From Polyangiaceae bacterium (GTDB lineage: Bacteria > Myxococcota_A > Polyangia > Polyangiales > Polyangiaceae): a stretch of DNA of 64,000 nt. The stretch covers positions 62,001 to 126,000 of the forward strand of contig JACKEB010000014.1 of assembly GCA_020633205.1 (NCBI GenBank), given 5' to 3'. Both the position numbers and the translations under genes were made by a program. The notes under the pieces are model-generated. The model did no database searches. It worked only from the letters and a program-made list of their open reading frames with translations, and was not told the DNA's origin. Below are positions 15,630 through 24,720 of this stretch, one piece after another. The first letter of the stretch is position 1. The number at the start of each line of letters is the position of its first letter.

Positions 15630-18600
15630 GAGCCGTATGTCGGACCGAGAGCGCCCTTCAGGCGCGCGTCGATCGCCTTAACCTGGGCGATAAACTCATC
15701 CAGTCGCTCGCGCAAGGCTTCGCTGTCATCGAGACGCTGTGTCGCAACCCGCACGAACGGCACCAAGGTTTGCTCCATGATCTGGACCTGCATCGCGAGC
15801 AGCTCGTCGATGCCTGGTGGCGGATCGTTGCGAACCGTGAGCGCCACCTTTGGTTCCGCCAGGCGCTCCAGCGACTGGTTTAGCGCCTGAATATGGCCCT
15901 CCACCCACTCGAGCTTGCTGGGTGTGTCTCTGGACGCCGTCGCCTCGCGAATGCTCTCACGGATCGCGATCAACTGCTCACCGAGGCTGCTCAGTTGGGA
16001 CGTGACGCGTACCACCGGGTCAGTCTCCGAACCCCCAAGCGCCAGGTGCTTCTTGAACCCAGCCTTGATCTCCTCCCAGCGTTGGGCAGCTTCAGGTTTC
16101 AGCGTGCCTCGGAGTTCTGCCAGCTTGAGCAGGTTGTGTTCCGCTCCGGTTGTCAGCGTCTGCGCTTCGCCAGAGTAGTGAACCTCCACCAACGACTGCA
16201 GCTCCGCCTCGTTCATCGCACTCACCACCTTCTCGGCGAGCTTGTTCATGTTGCGGTAGCTGCCCTGAAGCTTGAAGGAGGGTTCCGTGCGGAATTTGTC
16301 GTCCATGGACGCCGAGGCGATGTACGCCTGGTTCACCTTGAGCAATATGCCTTGAACCTTGAATAGGCGCGTCAGCACGGCTTTGATCTCGCCGATCTCG
16401 ACCGCGGAGTAGCCGTGCTCCAGCTCCGACGCCGGTACTTCCTCTCCTTGCGCCATACGGATGAAGGCGTGCAGGTCCCGCGTGGAGCGGCTGGCCAAGG
16501 GCGCCAGCACCGGGTTCGAGGTCACCGCGTTCTCGATGTAGCTGAGCGCGAATACGTCGTCTTTGCCTTCCAGGATGTCTCCCAGGTTGTACGTATCCGC
16601 GCGGTTCGAAAGCATATCCGGGATCTGGAACTTTTCCCCAGATTCCGTGTACGGATTGCCCGCCATCACCACGCAGAAGCGCTTTCCGCGCAGGTCGTAG
16701 GTGCGAGTTCGGCCTTGCCACACGCCTTCGATACGCCGCTGCGCATCGCAGAGTGAGATGAACTTCTGTAGCAGCTCCGGGTGCGTGTGCTGGATGTCGT
16801 CCAGGTACAGCATCACGTTGTTTCCCATCTCGAGCGCGAGGTTGATCTTGTCTACCTCCTGGCGTGCGGTCGCGTTGGGGGCCTCGCTCGGATCCAGGCT
16901 GTGCACTCCGTGCCCCAGGGCGGGACCGTTCACCTTCATGAACACCAAGCCTAAACGGCTGGCGACGTACTCCATGAGTGTGGTCTTGCCGTAGCCTGGC
17001 GGAGAGATCAGCAACAACAAGCCCATCAAGTCCGTGCGCTTGTTGTCCCCTGCCGCGCCGAGCTGCTTCGCGAAGTTGTCGCCAATCAGCGGGAGGTACA
17101 CTTCGTTGATCAGCCGGTTGCGCACGAAGGAGCTGAGCACCTTCGGCTTGAACTCATCCAGGCGTAGCCGGCGTCGTTCTCCATCGAGCAAGTTCTGGCG
17201 CGCGGTGCGGTAGGCGCGGAAGCGCGGCACTTGCACCGCGAGGAAGCGGCCAAGACGTCGCTCGAACTCCGATATCGACAGCTGGAGCTTACCCTCCACG
17301 ATTCGCGGGTGATCGCCGAGCAAGCCCTCCACGATGCACTCGGTCAAGGCGCTGCTGGCCCGGTAGTCGAGGATGCGCTCGGAGAGCACGAGCACGGAGG
17401 CTTCCAAGATATGTTTTCCCGCGCCGCCCTTTTCAAGCTCGGGGAGCTTGCTCGCGAAGGCGCTGAGCCAGGTGCGTACAGTGACGAGCTGTGCTTCGGG
17501 CTCGTACTCCAGTTCCCGCACATCGGCTTCGAAGGCACTGCGCGCGCCGCTATCTTCGAGTGCCGTCAGGAAACTCCGCCGGAGCTGCTCCGCGCCCGGG
17601 CTCGAGACGAAGCTTGGGGTCTCCCCCGCCAGCTCTTCCGCCAAGTAGCCGCCCGCCAGCTCGCTCAACTCCTCCGGGCCGACCCGCCGAGCATGCCGAT
17701 AGAACTCGGCAATTTCAGCGCCCAGCTCCCGGCCTAGCTCCTTCAGGCCGTGGTCGTCGCCGAGTTGACGCTGCAGCCGACCGAGGCTCGCCGCCCTGCG
17801 TGCGTAAAGTGCGCGCTTCCGACCGCGCTCGTCAGAGCCTTCGCTAGCTGCGCGCTGGGAGTGAAGGTTCGCCCAGTACCACGCGGCAAGGGCGCGGGCA
17901 TCGGCATCGTAGCGGAGCAGACCTGCCGATTCACTGAGGCTCAGGGCAGCCTGCAGGATGAGCGCGGTGTCCGCGTCGTGGAGCCCACGTTCGTAGCCTT
18001 CGTCGTAGCGTGCGGCAGCCTGCTTGCGGACCAGCTCTTCGAGGCCGCCGTCGCTGAGCTGGGCTTCTCGTAGCGCCGCCAGAGACAGCCCGCCCTCACC
18101 ATTGCGAGCTTGGTGGAGGACGCTCGCCGCGAGGAACTCGCCTCGGTACACCTCGGGCGTTTCACTGATCAGTTGTTGATGCCAGCAGTCTTGGTACTCG
18201 TTGAAGGCCTCATCTGCGATTGCCTCGCGGAAGTCAGTTCCTGAGAGGGCGAGCGCCATTCCGTCCTCGGAGCTATTGCCGAGCGGCAGCAGGCTGAGTT
18301 CGATGGCTTGAGTGTTGACGGCGAATCGGTGCTTTCCGAGCTTGATCAGTTGGGCGCCGTCTTCGAACAGCTCCTGACGGTCCCTGAGGCCGCGCAACGC
18401 ATCTTGCCGCGCCTGCTTCAGGCGCGAGGTAAGCTCTTCGGCTTTGGGCGCTTCGCCCAGCTCGGCGAGACGCGCCGCCAGATCGCGCACCTTCATCACC
18501 ATCGGGTCGCTGGCGAAGTAGGCATTCAGCGCATCGTCATCGCCGAACGCCTGTCCACGCCGCGCGACGCTGCTCAGGATGCGCTCTGCTGCAGAGACCA

Positions 18601-20926
18601 GGTTCTGGGCGCGCCGCTGGCGCTCGTCTAGGAGGTGCTGCTTCTTCTGGTTGAATGCTTCGTAGATCTCGTCACGCTTCTGCGCCAGCTCGGCGACGAA
18701 GTCGTCGAATTCGCTGAAGCGCGCTTCCAGCTCTTCCAGCTGGATCATCAGTCGCGAAAGCTGCTCGTCGCAGCCGTCAGGCGTTTCCGCAAGGCTTAGG
18801 CTGCTCTGCACGTTCTGTCCAAGCAGCTTGAACTGCGCAGCGAATTCCGCGCGCCCCTCGGCGCTCTGCAGTGCTTTCTTTTTGTTGTGGAGCGTGGCGC
18901 GGACGCGGTTCAGCGTGGCGAATACCTCGCTAATGCGCTCGAGGATCTGCGTGCGCTGGGTCGGATCCTCGACCTCGAGGCTGCCCACGACTTCGCTCAT
19001 CAGCGTGAGCCCCTCGCTGGTGGTCTCCAGGCGCTCACTGAGGGGCTTGAGCTCCGGCGTCTTTTCTACCGTCGCGATCCCTTCCAGCAACTCCGCGAGC
19101 TGAGTCTGAAGGGGCGCGAGGGCCGCCGCATCGAGCAGGAAGCCGACCGTCGCTTGACTGAGCCGGTCGAACTGCTCGACGCACTCCTGCTCGAGTTCGT
19201 CCACGCGGGCGGTGTCAATGTAGCGAAGCTCCCGCAAGCTGATCAGGTGACCCCGTTGGTTCCTGAGCTCCGTCAGTCCTTGCATGAACTGCTCGATGGC
19301 ATTGAACGAATCCGGGCGGATTCGAGCCTCGAGGGCCTGCTGTTTCTCGAGCGCCTCCGCAAGCGCAGCTTGGGCGCGCTCCTTGATCGCAACGACCTTG
19401 TCGAACTCATCGACGATCAGCTCGGCGGTTGAGCGGAGCTCGCCGAGCACCGGTCCCAGAGCGCCGAGCTCCTCCTGACCCAGCCAGTAGTAAGTGTCAT
19501 TGGTGCGCGTGATGGCGCGGATCAGGTCTTCGTAGATCTGCCGGGTAGGTGTCGTCTCAATCGCCATGCGCGAGAGGCTCAAACAATCACTGATGCCTCG
19601 CACCAGCTCCGCGTTGCCGACCTTGCCGAGCGGACCACCCTTTACGGGTTGCTTCGCCGCGTGCTCGATCGAAACGAAGGGCGTCTGCCAGAACTGCATC
19701 GGGTGCACCCGCGTAGGCTCCTCGGAGCTCTGGCGGAACACGACCATGCGGCCGTCTTCGAAGAGCGAATACCCGCTGCATACGATGGGGTTTTGTACTT
19801 CCTTGCGGATCAGGTTGTAGGAGAACAGCGCATACACGCCCTGTTCGCGCTCATGAAAGATGTAGAGCACGTCTTCGCCGTTTGGCGAGCGCACGCTGCG
19901 CTCGAAGAGGAAGCGCTCGTAGTCTCCTTCGAAGACTTTGTGTTGACCGTCCATCAGCACATAGCCACCGGGAAAAATCACACCGTGATCTTCCGGCAGC
20001 TGGACACACGCGGCGCCGATGGCGTCGACTCGCACCACTTTGTGGGTACGCGTCGCAAAGACCAGGTAGCGAGGTTGGGTCTCGCCGTAGGGGATCATCC
20101 TGAGCAACACCAGGTGCCCAAGCATCGCGTAGGAGATGCTTGCGTCGTCCAGGCTCTGCCGTGGATCATCCACAGGCTCCGCGTAGATGCCTTGACCGGT
20201 CTCGGTGTTGTTCTCGACCTTGATCGTCAGATCTCCGTCCACACACTCGACGAAGACGACGTTCTCGATGTTGACGTGAGGATGCCGGCCCTTGACGTGC
20301 TGCTCCCGCGTCGTCTCACGCCACGTGAAGTCGTGGCTCTTGGGGAAGACGTGGTCCCGTTCTCCGCGATTGTCGATGTACGTCGCGTGCCCGCCGGAGT
20401 CCAAGCCCCAGCGGAAAACGCGCTTGTCGTCCACGCTGGCGCCGGTTTGGAAGACCGCGAGGAGCTTCGACTCCGAGCGCGTCAGTTGAATCAGCTTTGC
20501 GTCCTTGTAGTACGTATACAGCTCGAGGAACTGCTCCACGAAGCGCGTATCCTCGAGGAAAGAACGTGCGTGTTCCCCCTTGCCAATCGCGGAGACGTCA
20601 AAGCCTTCTCCGGTGCGCATGAAGCGATGGAGGCTGAATACATCTGCGACTTGCGTTTCCGTGCGCAAGCCAATGAAGACGTTGTAGCCGAATAGCAGTT
20701 GGCCTTCGACCATCACGATATCGCGGGGAACGCAGTTGTTCTCGGTGCGTACGCGCTCATTGCCGACTACTGCGAGTTCTTGCCCGCCGAAGGCCGCCCG
20801 ACGCTCGGTGTTTAGCGCCTCAGCCCCTTGCGCCAAGCGTTTGGCTTGCTCCACCAGGCGCGTCCGGATGAGCTCGTAGCTTCCGCCTTCGAGGTCGCGC
20901 TGGTTTTCTGGCGTGTCGTCAGCCAT
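15626..20926 (-). CDS. Giant DUF3686-type 'DNA repair' AAA ATPase
   Basis: The 1766-residue protein opens with NERVRTENNCVPRDIVMV and LLFGYNVFIGLRTETQVADV, a pattern I associate with the DUF3686 family that databases label as a DNA-repair ATPase. A beta-rich N-terminal part (to about 450) is followed by long helices likely to form coiled coils (about 480-800). An AAA domain has its Walker A in ISPPGYGKTTLMEY at about 1310 and Walker B in VMLYLDDIQ at about 1375, then CVVMAGNPYTESG as a sensor region. The DNA-repair label rests on annotation, not on anything visible here. It sits between the flotillin and rhodanese genes, which argues for a membrane-associated function. A hairpin separates it from the flotillin gene. 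Confidence 0.82.
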   Translation of the reverse strand: MADDTPENQRDLEGGSYELIRTRLVEQAKRLAQGAEALNTERRAAFGGQELAVVGNERVRTENNCVPRDIVMVEGQLLFGYNVFIGLRTETQVADVFSLHRFMRTGEGFDVSAIGKGEHARSFLEDTRFVEQFLELYTYYKDAKLIQLTRSESKLLAVFQTGASVDDKRVFRWGLDSGGHATYIDNRGERDHVFPKSHDFTWRETTREQHVKGRHPHVNIENVVFVECVDGDLTIKVENNTETGQGIYAEPVDDPRQSLDDASISYAMLGHLVLLRMIPYGETQPRYLVFATRTHKVVRVDAIGAACVQLPEDHGVIFPGGYVLMDGQHKVFEGDYERFLFERSVRSPNGEDVLYIFHEREQGVYALFSYNLIRKEVQNPIVCSGYSLFEDGRMVVFRQSSEEPTRVHPMQFWQTPFVSIEHAAKQPVKGGPLGKVGNAELVRGISDCLSLSRMAIETTPTRQIYEDLIRAITRTNDTYYWLGQEELGALGPVLGELRSTAELIVDEFDKVVAIKERAQAALAEALEKQQALEARIRPDSFNAIEQFMQGLTELRNQRGHLISLRELRYIDTARVDELEQECVEQFDRLSQATVGFLLDAAALAPLQTQLAELLEGIATVEKTPELKPLSERLETTSEGLTLMSEVVGSLEVEDPTQRTQILERISEVFATLNRVRATLHNKKKALQSAEGRAEFAAQFKLLGQNVQSSLSLAETPDGCDEQLSRLMIQLEELEARFSEFDDFVAELAQKRDEIYEAFNQKKQHLLDERQRRAQNLVSAAERILSSVARRGQAFGDDDALNAYFASDPMVMKVRDLAARLAELGEAPKAEELTSRLKQARQDALRGLRDRQELFEDGAQLIKLGKHRFAVNTQAIELSLLPLGNSSEDGMALALSGTDFREAIADEAFNEYQDCWHQQLISETPEVYRGEFLAASVLHQARNGEGGLSLAALREAQLSDGGLEELVRKQAAARYDEGYERGLHDADTALILQAALSLSESAGLLRYDADARALAAWYWANLHSQRAASEGSDERGRKRALYARRAASLGRLQRQLGDDHGLKELGRELGAEIAEFYRHARRVGPEELSELAGGYLAEELAGETPSFVSSPGAEQLRRSFLTALEDSGARSAFEADVRELEYEPEAQLVTVRTWLSAFASKLPELEKGGAGKHILEASVLVLSERILDYRASSALTECIVEGLLGDHPRIVEGKLQLSISEFERRLGRFLAVQVPRFRAYRTARQNLLDGERRRLRLDEFKPKVLSSFVRNRLINEVYLPLIGDNFAKQLGAAGDNKRTDLMGLLLLISPPGYGKTTLMEYVASRLGLVFMKVNGPALGHGVHSLDPSEAPNATARQEVDKINLALEMGNNVMLYLDDIQHTHPELLQKFISLCDAQRRIEGVWQGRTRTYDLRGKRFCVVMAGNPYTESGEKFQIPDMLSNRADTYNLGDILEGKDDVFALSYIENAVTSNPVLAPLASRSTRDLHAFIRMAQGEEVPASELEHGYSAVEIGEIKAVLTRLFKVQGILLKVNQAYIASASMDDKFRTEPSFKLQGSYRNMNKLAEKVVSAMNEAELQSLVEVHYSGEAQTLTTGAEHNLLKLAELRGTLKPEAAQRWEEIKAGFKKHLALGGSETDPVVRVTSQLSSLGEQLIAIRESIREATASRDTPSKLEWVEGHIQALNQSLERLAEPKVALTVRNDPPPGIDELLAMQVQIMEQTLVPFVRVATQRLDDSEALRERLDEFIAQVKAIDARLKGALGPTYGS

Positions 20927-20940
20927 CGATTCGTCATCCG

Positions 20941-20962
20941 CCCACGCGGGAGACCGCGTGGG
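20941..20962 (-). terminator. Hairpin between flotillin and ATPase genes
   Basis: CCCACGCGG and CCGCGTGGG form a perfect nine-base-pair stem with loop GAGA (read on the plus strand). It lies 62 bases after the flotillin stop and 15 bases before the ATPase ATG on the minus strand. No T-run follows, so partial termination, RNA processing or translation control are all possible. Confidence 0.55.
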
Positions 20963-21024
20963 CTAATCCTTCGGATGTCTCGAGTTTGGGGGTGAGGCGC
21001 GGCGAATGGGCCACGCCAGGCTCG

Positions 21025-23217
21025 TCAGCCGAGGCCCAAATCCTTGGCGTGTTGCACCAGCTGCTCCACCTTGGGGCGCTGCACATGGTCCAGCTCACCC
21101 ATCAGCTTATGCAGCGCGCCGACGATCGAGAGGTTCTTGAGCGCCTCGGTGTTGAAGCCGGGGCTGGCCAGGATCTCCTTTACGTCGCCGCGAAGGCTGG
21201 CGTCGCCCTCCAGGTATTCCCGCACGGAACTCTTCAGGAGCTCGCTCTGGTCTACGGCGCCATCCACCGCGGCGCCCAGGCTCACCGCCTTGAAGAAGCG
21301 ATCGAGGAACTGTCCGTCGCCACCCACGATATTGATCTTCGCGTGCTCCATCGCGGAGCCCATGACGTCGGCTTGCCTCTCGGCGACCGCGACGCGGCTC
21401 TGGATGGCTGCGAGTGCCAGCTCCTTTTGCTGTTCCAGGCGGATTCGGTACTCCTCGTGGGCGCGGCTCTCGGGGTCGAGTGCCTTCATCGCGCCGGCCT
21501 TTTCCTGCAGGCCCACCGCCTCTGCGGACATCTTCTCGCGAATGGCCACGGCTTGAGCTGTGCCGAGCTTCTCGGTTGCGGCTGCGTCCGCTTCCTTGAC
21601 CTTGGCATCTGCGAGGCCCTTGCTCTCGGCGCCTTGTGCTTCCGCAAGGAACATCTGACGAGAAGCGTCTGCGTTGGCCTTGCCTTGACGCTCGATGGCT
21701 TCGGCCTCTGCGTTCTTGAGCTTGATCTCCACCATGCCCTTCTCTTCCAGTCCGCGCGCTTCGGCCTGAGCCGTTTCGAGGGCGACCCGGGCGTTGGCCG
21801 TGCCGAGCTTCTCCACGGCGACGGCATCGGCTTCCTTCACCTTGACGTTCGCCAAGCCTTGGGCCGCGGCCTCGGCCTGGATGCCTTCCGCGAGCCGGAT
21901 CTTGGCGCGGGCCTGCTTGTCGGAGGCTTCGAGGTCTGCCTCCGCTAGGGTCAGCGTGCGCTTGGCGGTGTGCTTCGCGACCTGCTCGTCCGCCTCGGCT
22001 TCCTTCACCTTGTGGGTGACCTTCTCCTGAGCAGCTGCTTCAGCGGCGATCACCGTGGACTCCTTGAGGCGCTTGGCTTCCGCCACCACCCGCAGGTCCT
22101 TGATGCGCTCTTCCTCCTCAGCCACGCTCTTCTCGACCGCGATCCTCGCGGCAATGACGTCAGCGATCGCCTTGCGTTCGACTTCCAGCGCCTTCTCCTT
22201 CTCGATGCGCTGGAGTTCCACTTCCCGCTCGCGCCCAATGGCCTCGAGGGCGCGTTCCTTCTCGACGCGCTCGCTCTCGACCGCGATCACGCGTTCGCGG
22301 TTCTTTTGGGCGACCTCGACTTGCCGCTGCTTGTTCTCCGCCTGAACGGAGACTTCCTCTTCTTGCTTCAACCGAGCGAGTTCGTGCTTCTTGCGCTCTT
22401 CAGCTTGAACCTTGAGTGTCTCTGCTTCTTCGCGCGCACGCAGGGTGGCGATCTCGCGGGCCTGCTTGGCCTCTGCGTCCGCCTGTTGGCGCTCGAGCTC
22501 CAGGATGGCCTCTTGAGCCTCGACGTTCTGCTTCTTGATCGCCTTGCGCTCCTCCTGTTTGAGAGAGTTCGTCTTGACGTTCATGTGCGCGGTGATCTCG
22601 GTGATCTTGCGGATACCCTGGGCGTCGAGGATGTTCGACGGATCCAGGGACTCGAGCGCCGTTTGCTCCAGGTAGTCAATCGCCGCGTCTTCCAGCACGT
22701 AGCCGTTTAGGTCTTTGCCGATGACTTCGATGATGCGGTCGCGGAACTCTTCGCGCTTCGTGTAGAGCTCTTCGAACTCGAGCCACTTGCCGACCGTCTT
22801 CAGCGCTTCGCCGAACTTTGCGTTGAACAGTTGCTCGAGAGTGTTTTGCGAGCTGGCGCGCTCGCAACCGATTGACTGTGCGACCTTGAGCACGTCCTCA
22901 GCGGTCTTGTTTACCCGCACGAAGAAGGTAACCTTAATATCTGCGCGGATATTATCTGCGCAGATCAGGCCTTCCTGTCCCCGCCGGTCGAGCTCGATGG
23001 TCTTTACGGAGATGTCCATCACCTCCGCGCGGTGGAACACCGGGATGACCACCTTGCCCGTGAATGTCACGGTCGGCTCTGCGCGCATGGTGTTGACGAT
23101 CAGCGCCTTGCCCTGATCCACCTTGCGATAGAAGCGCGTGATGATCAGTAGGGAACCGACCACAAACACCAGTAGGGCACCGGCCCCGGCCAATAGCGTT
23201 GAAAGTTCGAAGTTCAT
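21025..23217 (-). CDS. Flotillin-like SPFH/band-7 protein, YqiK type
   Basis: The 730-residue protein has an N-terminal membrane segment (about residues 8-28), an SPFH domain (about 30-215: QGKALIVNTMRAEPTVTFTG, DNIRADIKVTFFVRVNKTAEDV) and then about 350 residues of Ala/Glu/Lys/Arg heptads typical of flotillin coiled coils, with repeated units such as AEAxGLEEKGMAEIKLKNAEA. The C-terminal 130 residues are less repetitive. Flotillins scaffold ordered membrane domains. The gene follows a YqiJ-like membrane protein gene, the same pair as E. coli yqiJ-yqiK, and precedes the DUF3686 ATPase. The flotillin call is firm; the job of the complex is not known. Confidence 0.93.
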   Translation of the reverse strand: MNFELSTLLAGAGALLVFVVGSLLIITRFYRKVDQGKALIVNTMRAEPTVTFTGKVVIPVFHRAEVMDISVKTIELDRRGQEGLICADNIRADIKVTFFVRVNKTAEDVLKVAQSIGCERASSQNTLEQLFNAKFGEALKTVGKWLEFEELYTKREEFRDRIIEVIGKDLNGYVLEDAAIDYLEQTALESLDPSNILDAQGIRKITEITAHMNVKTNSLKQEERKAIKKQNVEAQEAILELERQQADAEAKQAREIATLRAREEAETLKVQAEERKKHELARLKQEEEVSVQAENKQRQVEVAQKNRERVIAVESERVEKERALEAIGREREVELQRIEKEKALEVERKAIADVIAARIAVEKSVAEEEERIKDLRVVAEAKRLKESTVIAAEAAAQEKVTHKVKEAEADEQVAKHTAKRTLTLAEADLEASDKQARAKIRLAEGIQAEAAAQGLANVKVKEADAVAVEKLGTANARVALETAQAEARGLEEKGMVEIKLKNAEAEAIERQGKANADASRQMFLAEAQGAESKGLADAKVKEADAAATEKLGTAQAVAIREKMSAEAVGLQEKAGAMKALDPESRAHEEYRIRLEQQKELALAAIQSRVAVAERQADVMGSAMEHAKINIVGGDGQFLDRFFKAVSLGAAVDGAVDQSELLKSSVREYLEGDASLRGDVKEILASPGFNTEALKNLSIVGALHKLMGELDHVQRPKVEQLVQHAKDLGLG

Positions 23218-23283
23218 CGCATTTCCTCACTCTCGCCCCGTGGCGCCATCCGGCGCACGGCTCAGTACCAGGAGCACCTGGAA

Positions 23284-23952
23284 TCAGCCTTCTTGGTGTT
23301 TCCGCGGAGAAGCTCCAAGCAGCTCGTCCACCGGCTCAACTTCATAGCTGCCGGTTTCATCGTCTACCGAAATGATCATCACGCGCTGGCCGCGTCGCAG
23401 CTCGGTTGCAGGATCGCAGCGTACCTCCAACAGCAGCGCGTGCTCGTCCTCGTCGAGCAGCGCCTGACCGTACTTCCTGTCCACGCGCCCAGTGCGCACC
23501 GTCACGATCTCACCCACGAGCTCTTTGCGGCGCGTGGCTTGATGCGTGTGGAAAAGCGGAGCCAGGGGAACGACGCTGAGCTTCGTGAGCAAGAAGCTGA
23601 CGACCAAACTCAGCAACAGTAGGAGCGTCGCGGCGATTCCCGGATTCAGGAAGTTGACGTGCGGAATTAGGTAGTGACTACCGAGGTGGCACAGCAACCA
23701 GTTGTAGAACGTCAGCAGCGACACCACGACCGTCACCGGCACCTGTCGTAGGCGGAACGCGCTCGGCGCTTCTGCGGCGTCCATCGCGTCGAGGTGGTGT
23801 CCGTCGATCTCCAGCGCGTGATCGTGGCCTCCCAGTAGATCCAAGCCCACGGCACCGATGATCACGAGCAGCCAGTACAGCAGCATCGCGACCATCAGCG
23901 CGCTGAAGATCACCGTCGGGTAGCTGAGGCTAGCTGCGAGGAATTCCTGCAT
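23284..23952 (-). CDS. YqiJ-like polytopic membrane protein with C-terminal OB-fold (NfeD-like)
   Basis: The 222-residue protein has three predicted membrane helices (about residues 14-38, 72-90 and 100-125) and a soluble C-terminal beta domain with VGEIVTVRTGRVDRKYGQALL and GQRVMIISVDDETGSYEVEPV, typical of the OB-fold of NfeD and YqiJ proteins. Such proteins are the regular partners of SPFH proteins and are thought to help place them in membrane domains. It is the first gene of the operon, 66 bases upstream of the flotillin. The His/Asp-rich segment (GGHDHALEIDGHHLDAMDA) after helix 1 is unusual and might bind metal. Confidence 0.85.
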   Translation of the reverse strand: MQEFLAASLSYPTVIFSALMVAMLLYWLLVIIGAVGLDLLGGHDHALEIDGHHLDAMDAAEAPSAFRLRQVPVTVVVSLLTFYNWLLCHLGSHYLIPHVNFLNPGIAATLLLLLSLVVSFLLTKLSVVPLAPLFHTHQATRRKELVGEIVTVRTGRVDRKYGQALLDEDEHALLLEVRCDPATELRRGQRVMIISVDDETGSYEVEPVDELLGASPRKHQEG

Positions 23953-24720
23953 CTCTGGTTGGCAACGTTTGAAGGCCGCGGGTGATCTCGGAGCGGTCTC
24001 CGATTTCGCGCCCGGCAGGCGCGAAGAACAACAATTCGACTTCGCTCCGTCGATTCCCTTGGGCCCGGCTGGGCCTCATTGCGATCTACGGTGCTAGCGC
24101 CGACACCGCCCCCAAGCGCAGGGGGCGCTGAGGCTGCCATAAGGCGAGGCGCAGGAACACCAGAGTGGTGATGAACCAGCGAATCCGCACGTTTCCTCGG
24201 CGGATATTTTTTGAAAGCGAGCCGTCCCGGGTCGTGCGGACACCACGGCTCTGGACACTACACCGCAGGCTCGAGCCTCACCCGGATCTTCAACGTCGAT
24301 TTCAGCAGTGAATCGGCGCACACGCGCTTGACAGAGACGCCGAACGGACACAGCGCGTAGGCGGAGCACCTCCCCCCCACAGGAAAGGCTGCGGCATTGG
24401 TTCGAGGACCAGAACCAAGGTGGGCCTCCCTTGCCTACGGAAGGTTGCCGCGGGGAAATGTGGGCCTGGAAACCGGCGCGGCCGAAGTCGACACACGGCG
24501 ACGCCCTTTCAGTATCAGGTATGCGGGCGACGCACTCCGGAGACAGCGTTCGCGTCGGCGCTCCTTGACCACGATCGCGGCGTGTCGCTCGGTTGCCAGC
24601 AGGTTTCGCGACCAGCGCCGTGATCGCGAAGGATTTACCCGTGAGCTTCCACCGGGTGGTCTGCTGCAGGCGGGAGCGTTCCGGTTTCCCGAGCCGGGCC
24701 GCGAATGCTATAAACCTAAA
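23953..24720. other. Long gap between divergent genes
   Basis: I see no gene in this 768-base gap. Frames remain open on both strands only because of high GC. A seven-base-pair hairpin CGCCCCC/GGGGGCG with loop AAGCGCA lies at 24107-24127. The gap should hold the promoter of the YqiJ/flotillin/ATPase operon on one side and of the lipoprotein at 24721 on the other. TATAAA at about 24710 sits so close to that ATG that a nearly leaderless transcript is possible. Confidence 0.45.

Noticed and set aside
19649..20695. 348-codon plus-strand frame
   Set aside because: It is antisense to the N-terminal part of the DUF3686 ATPase, which has recognisable conserved blocks.
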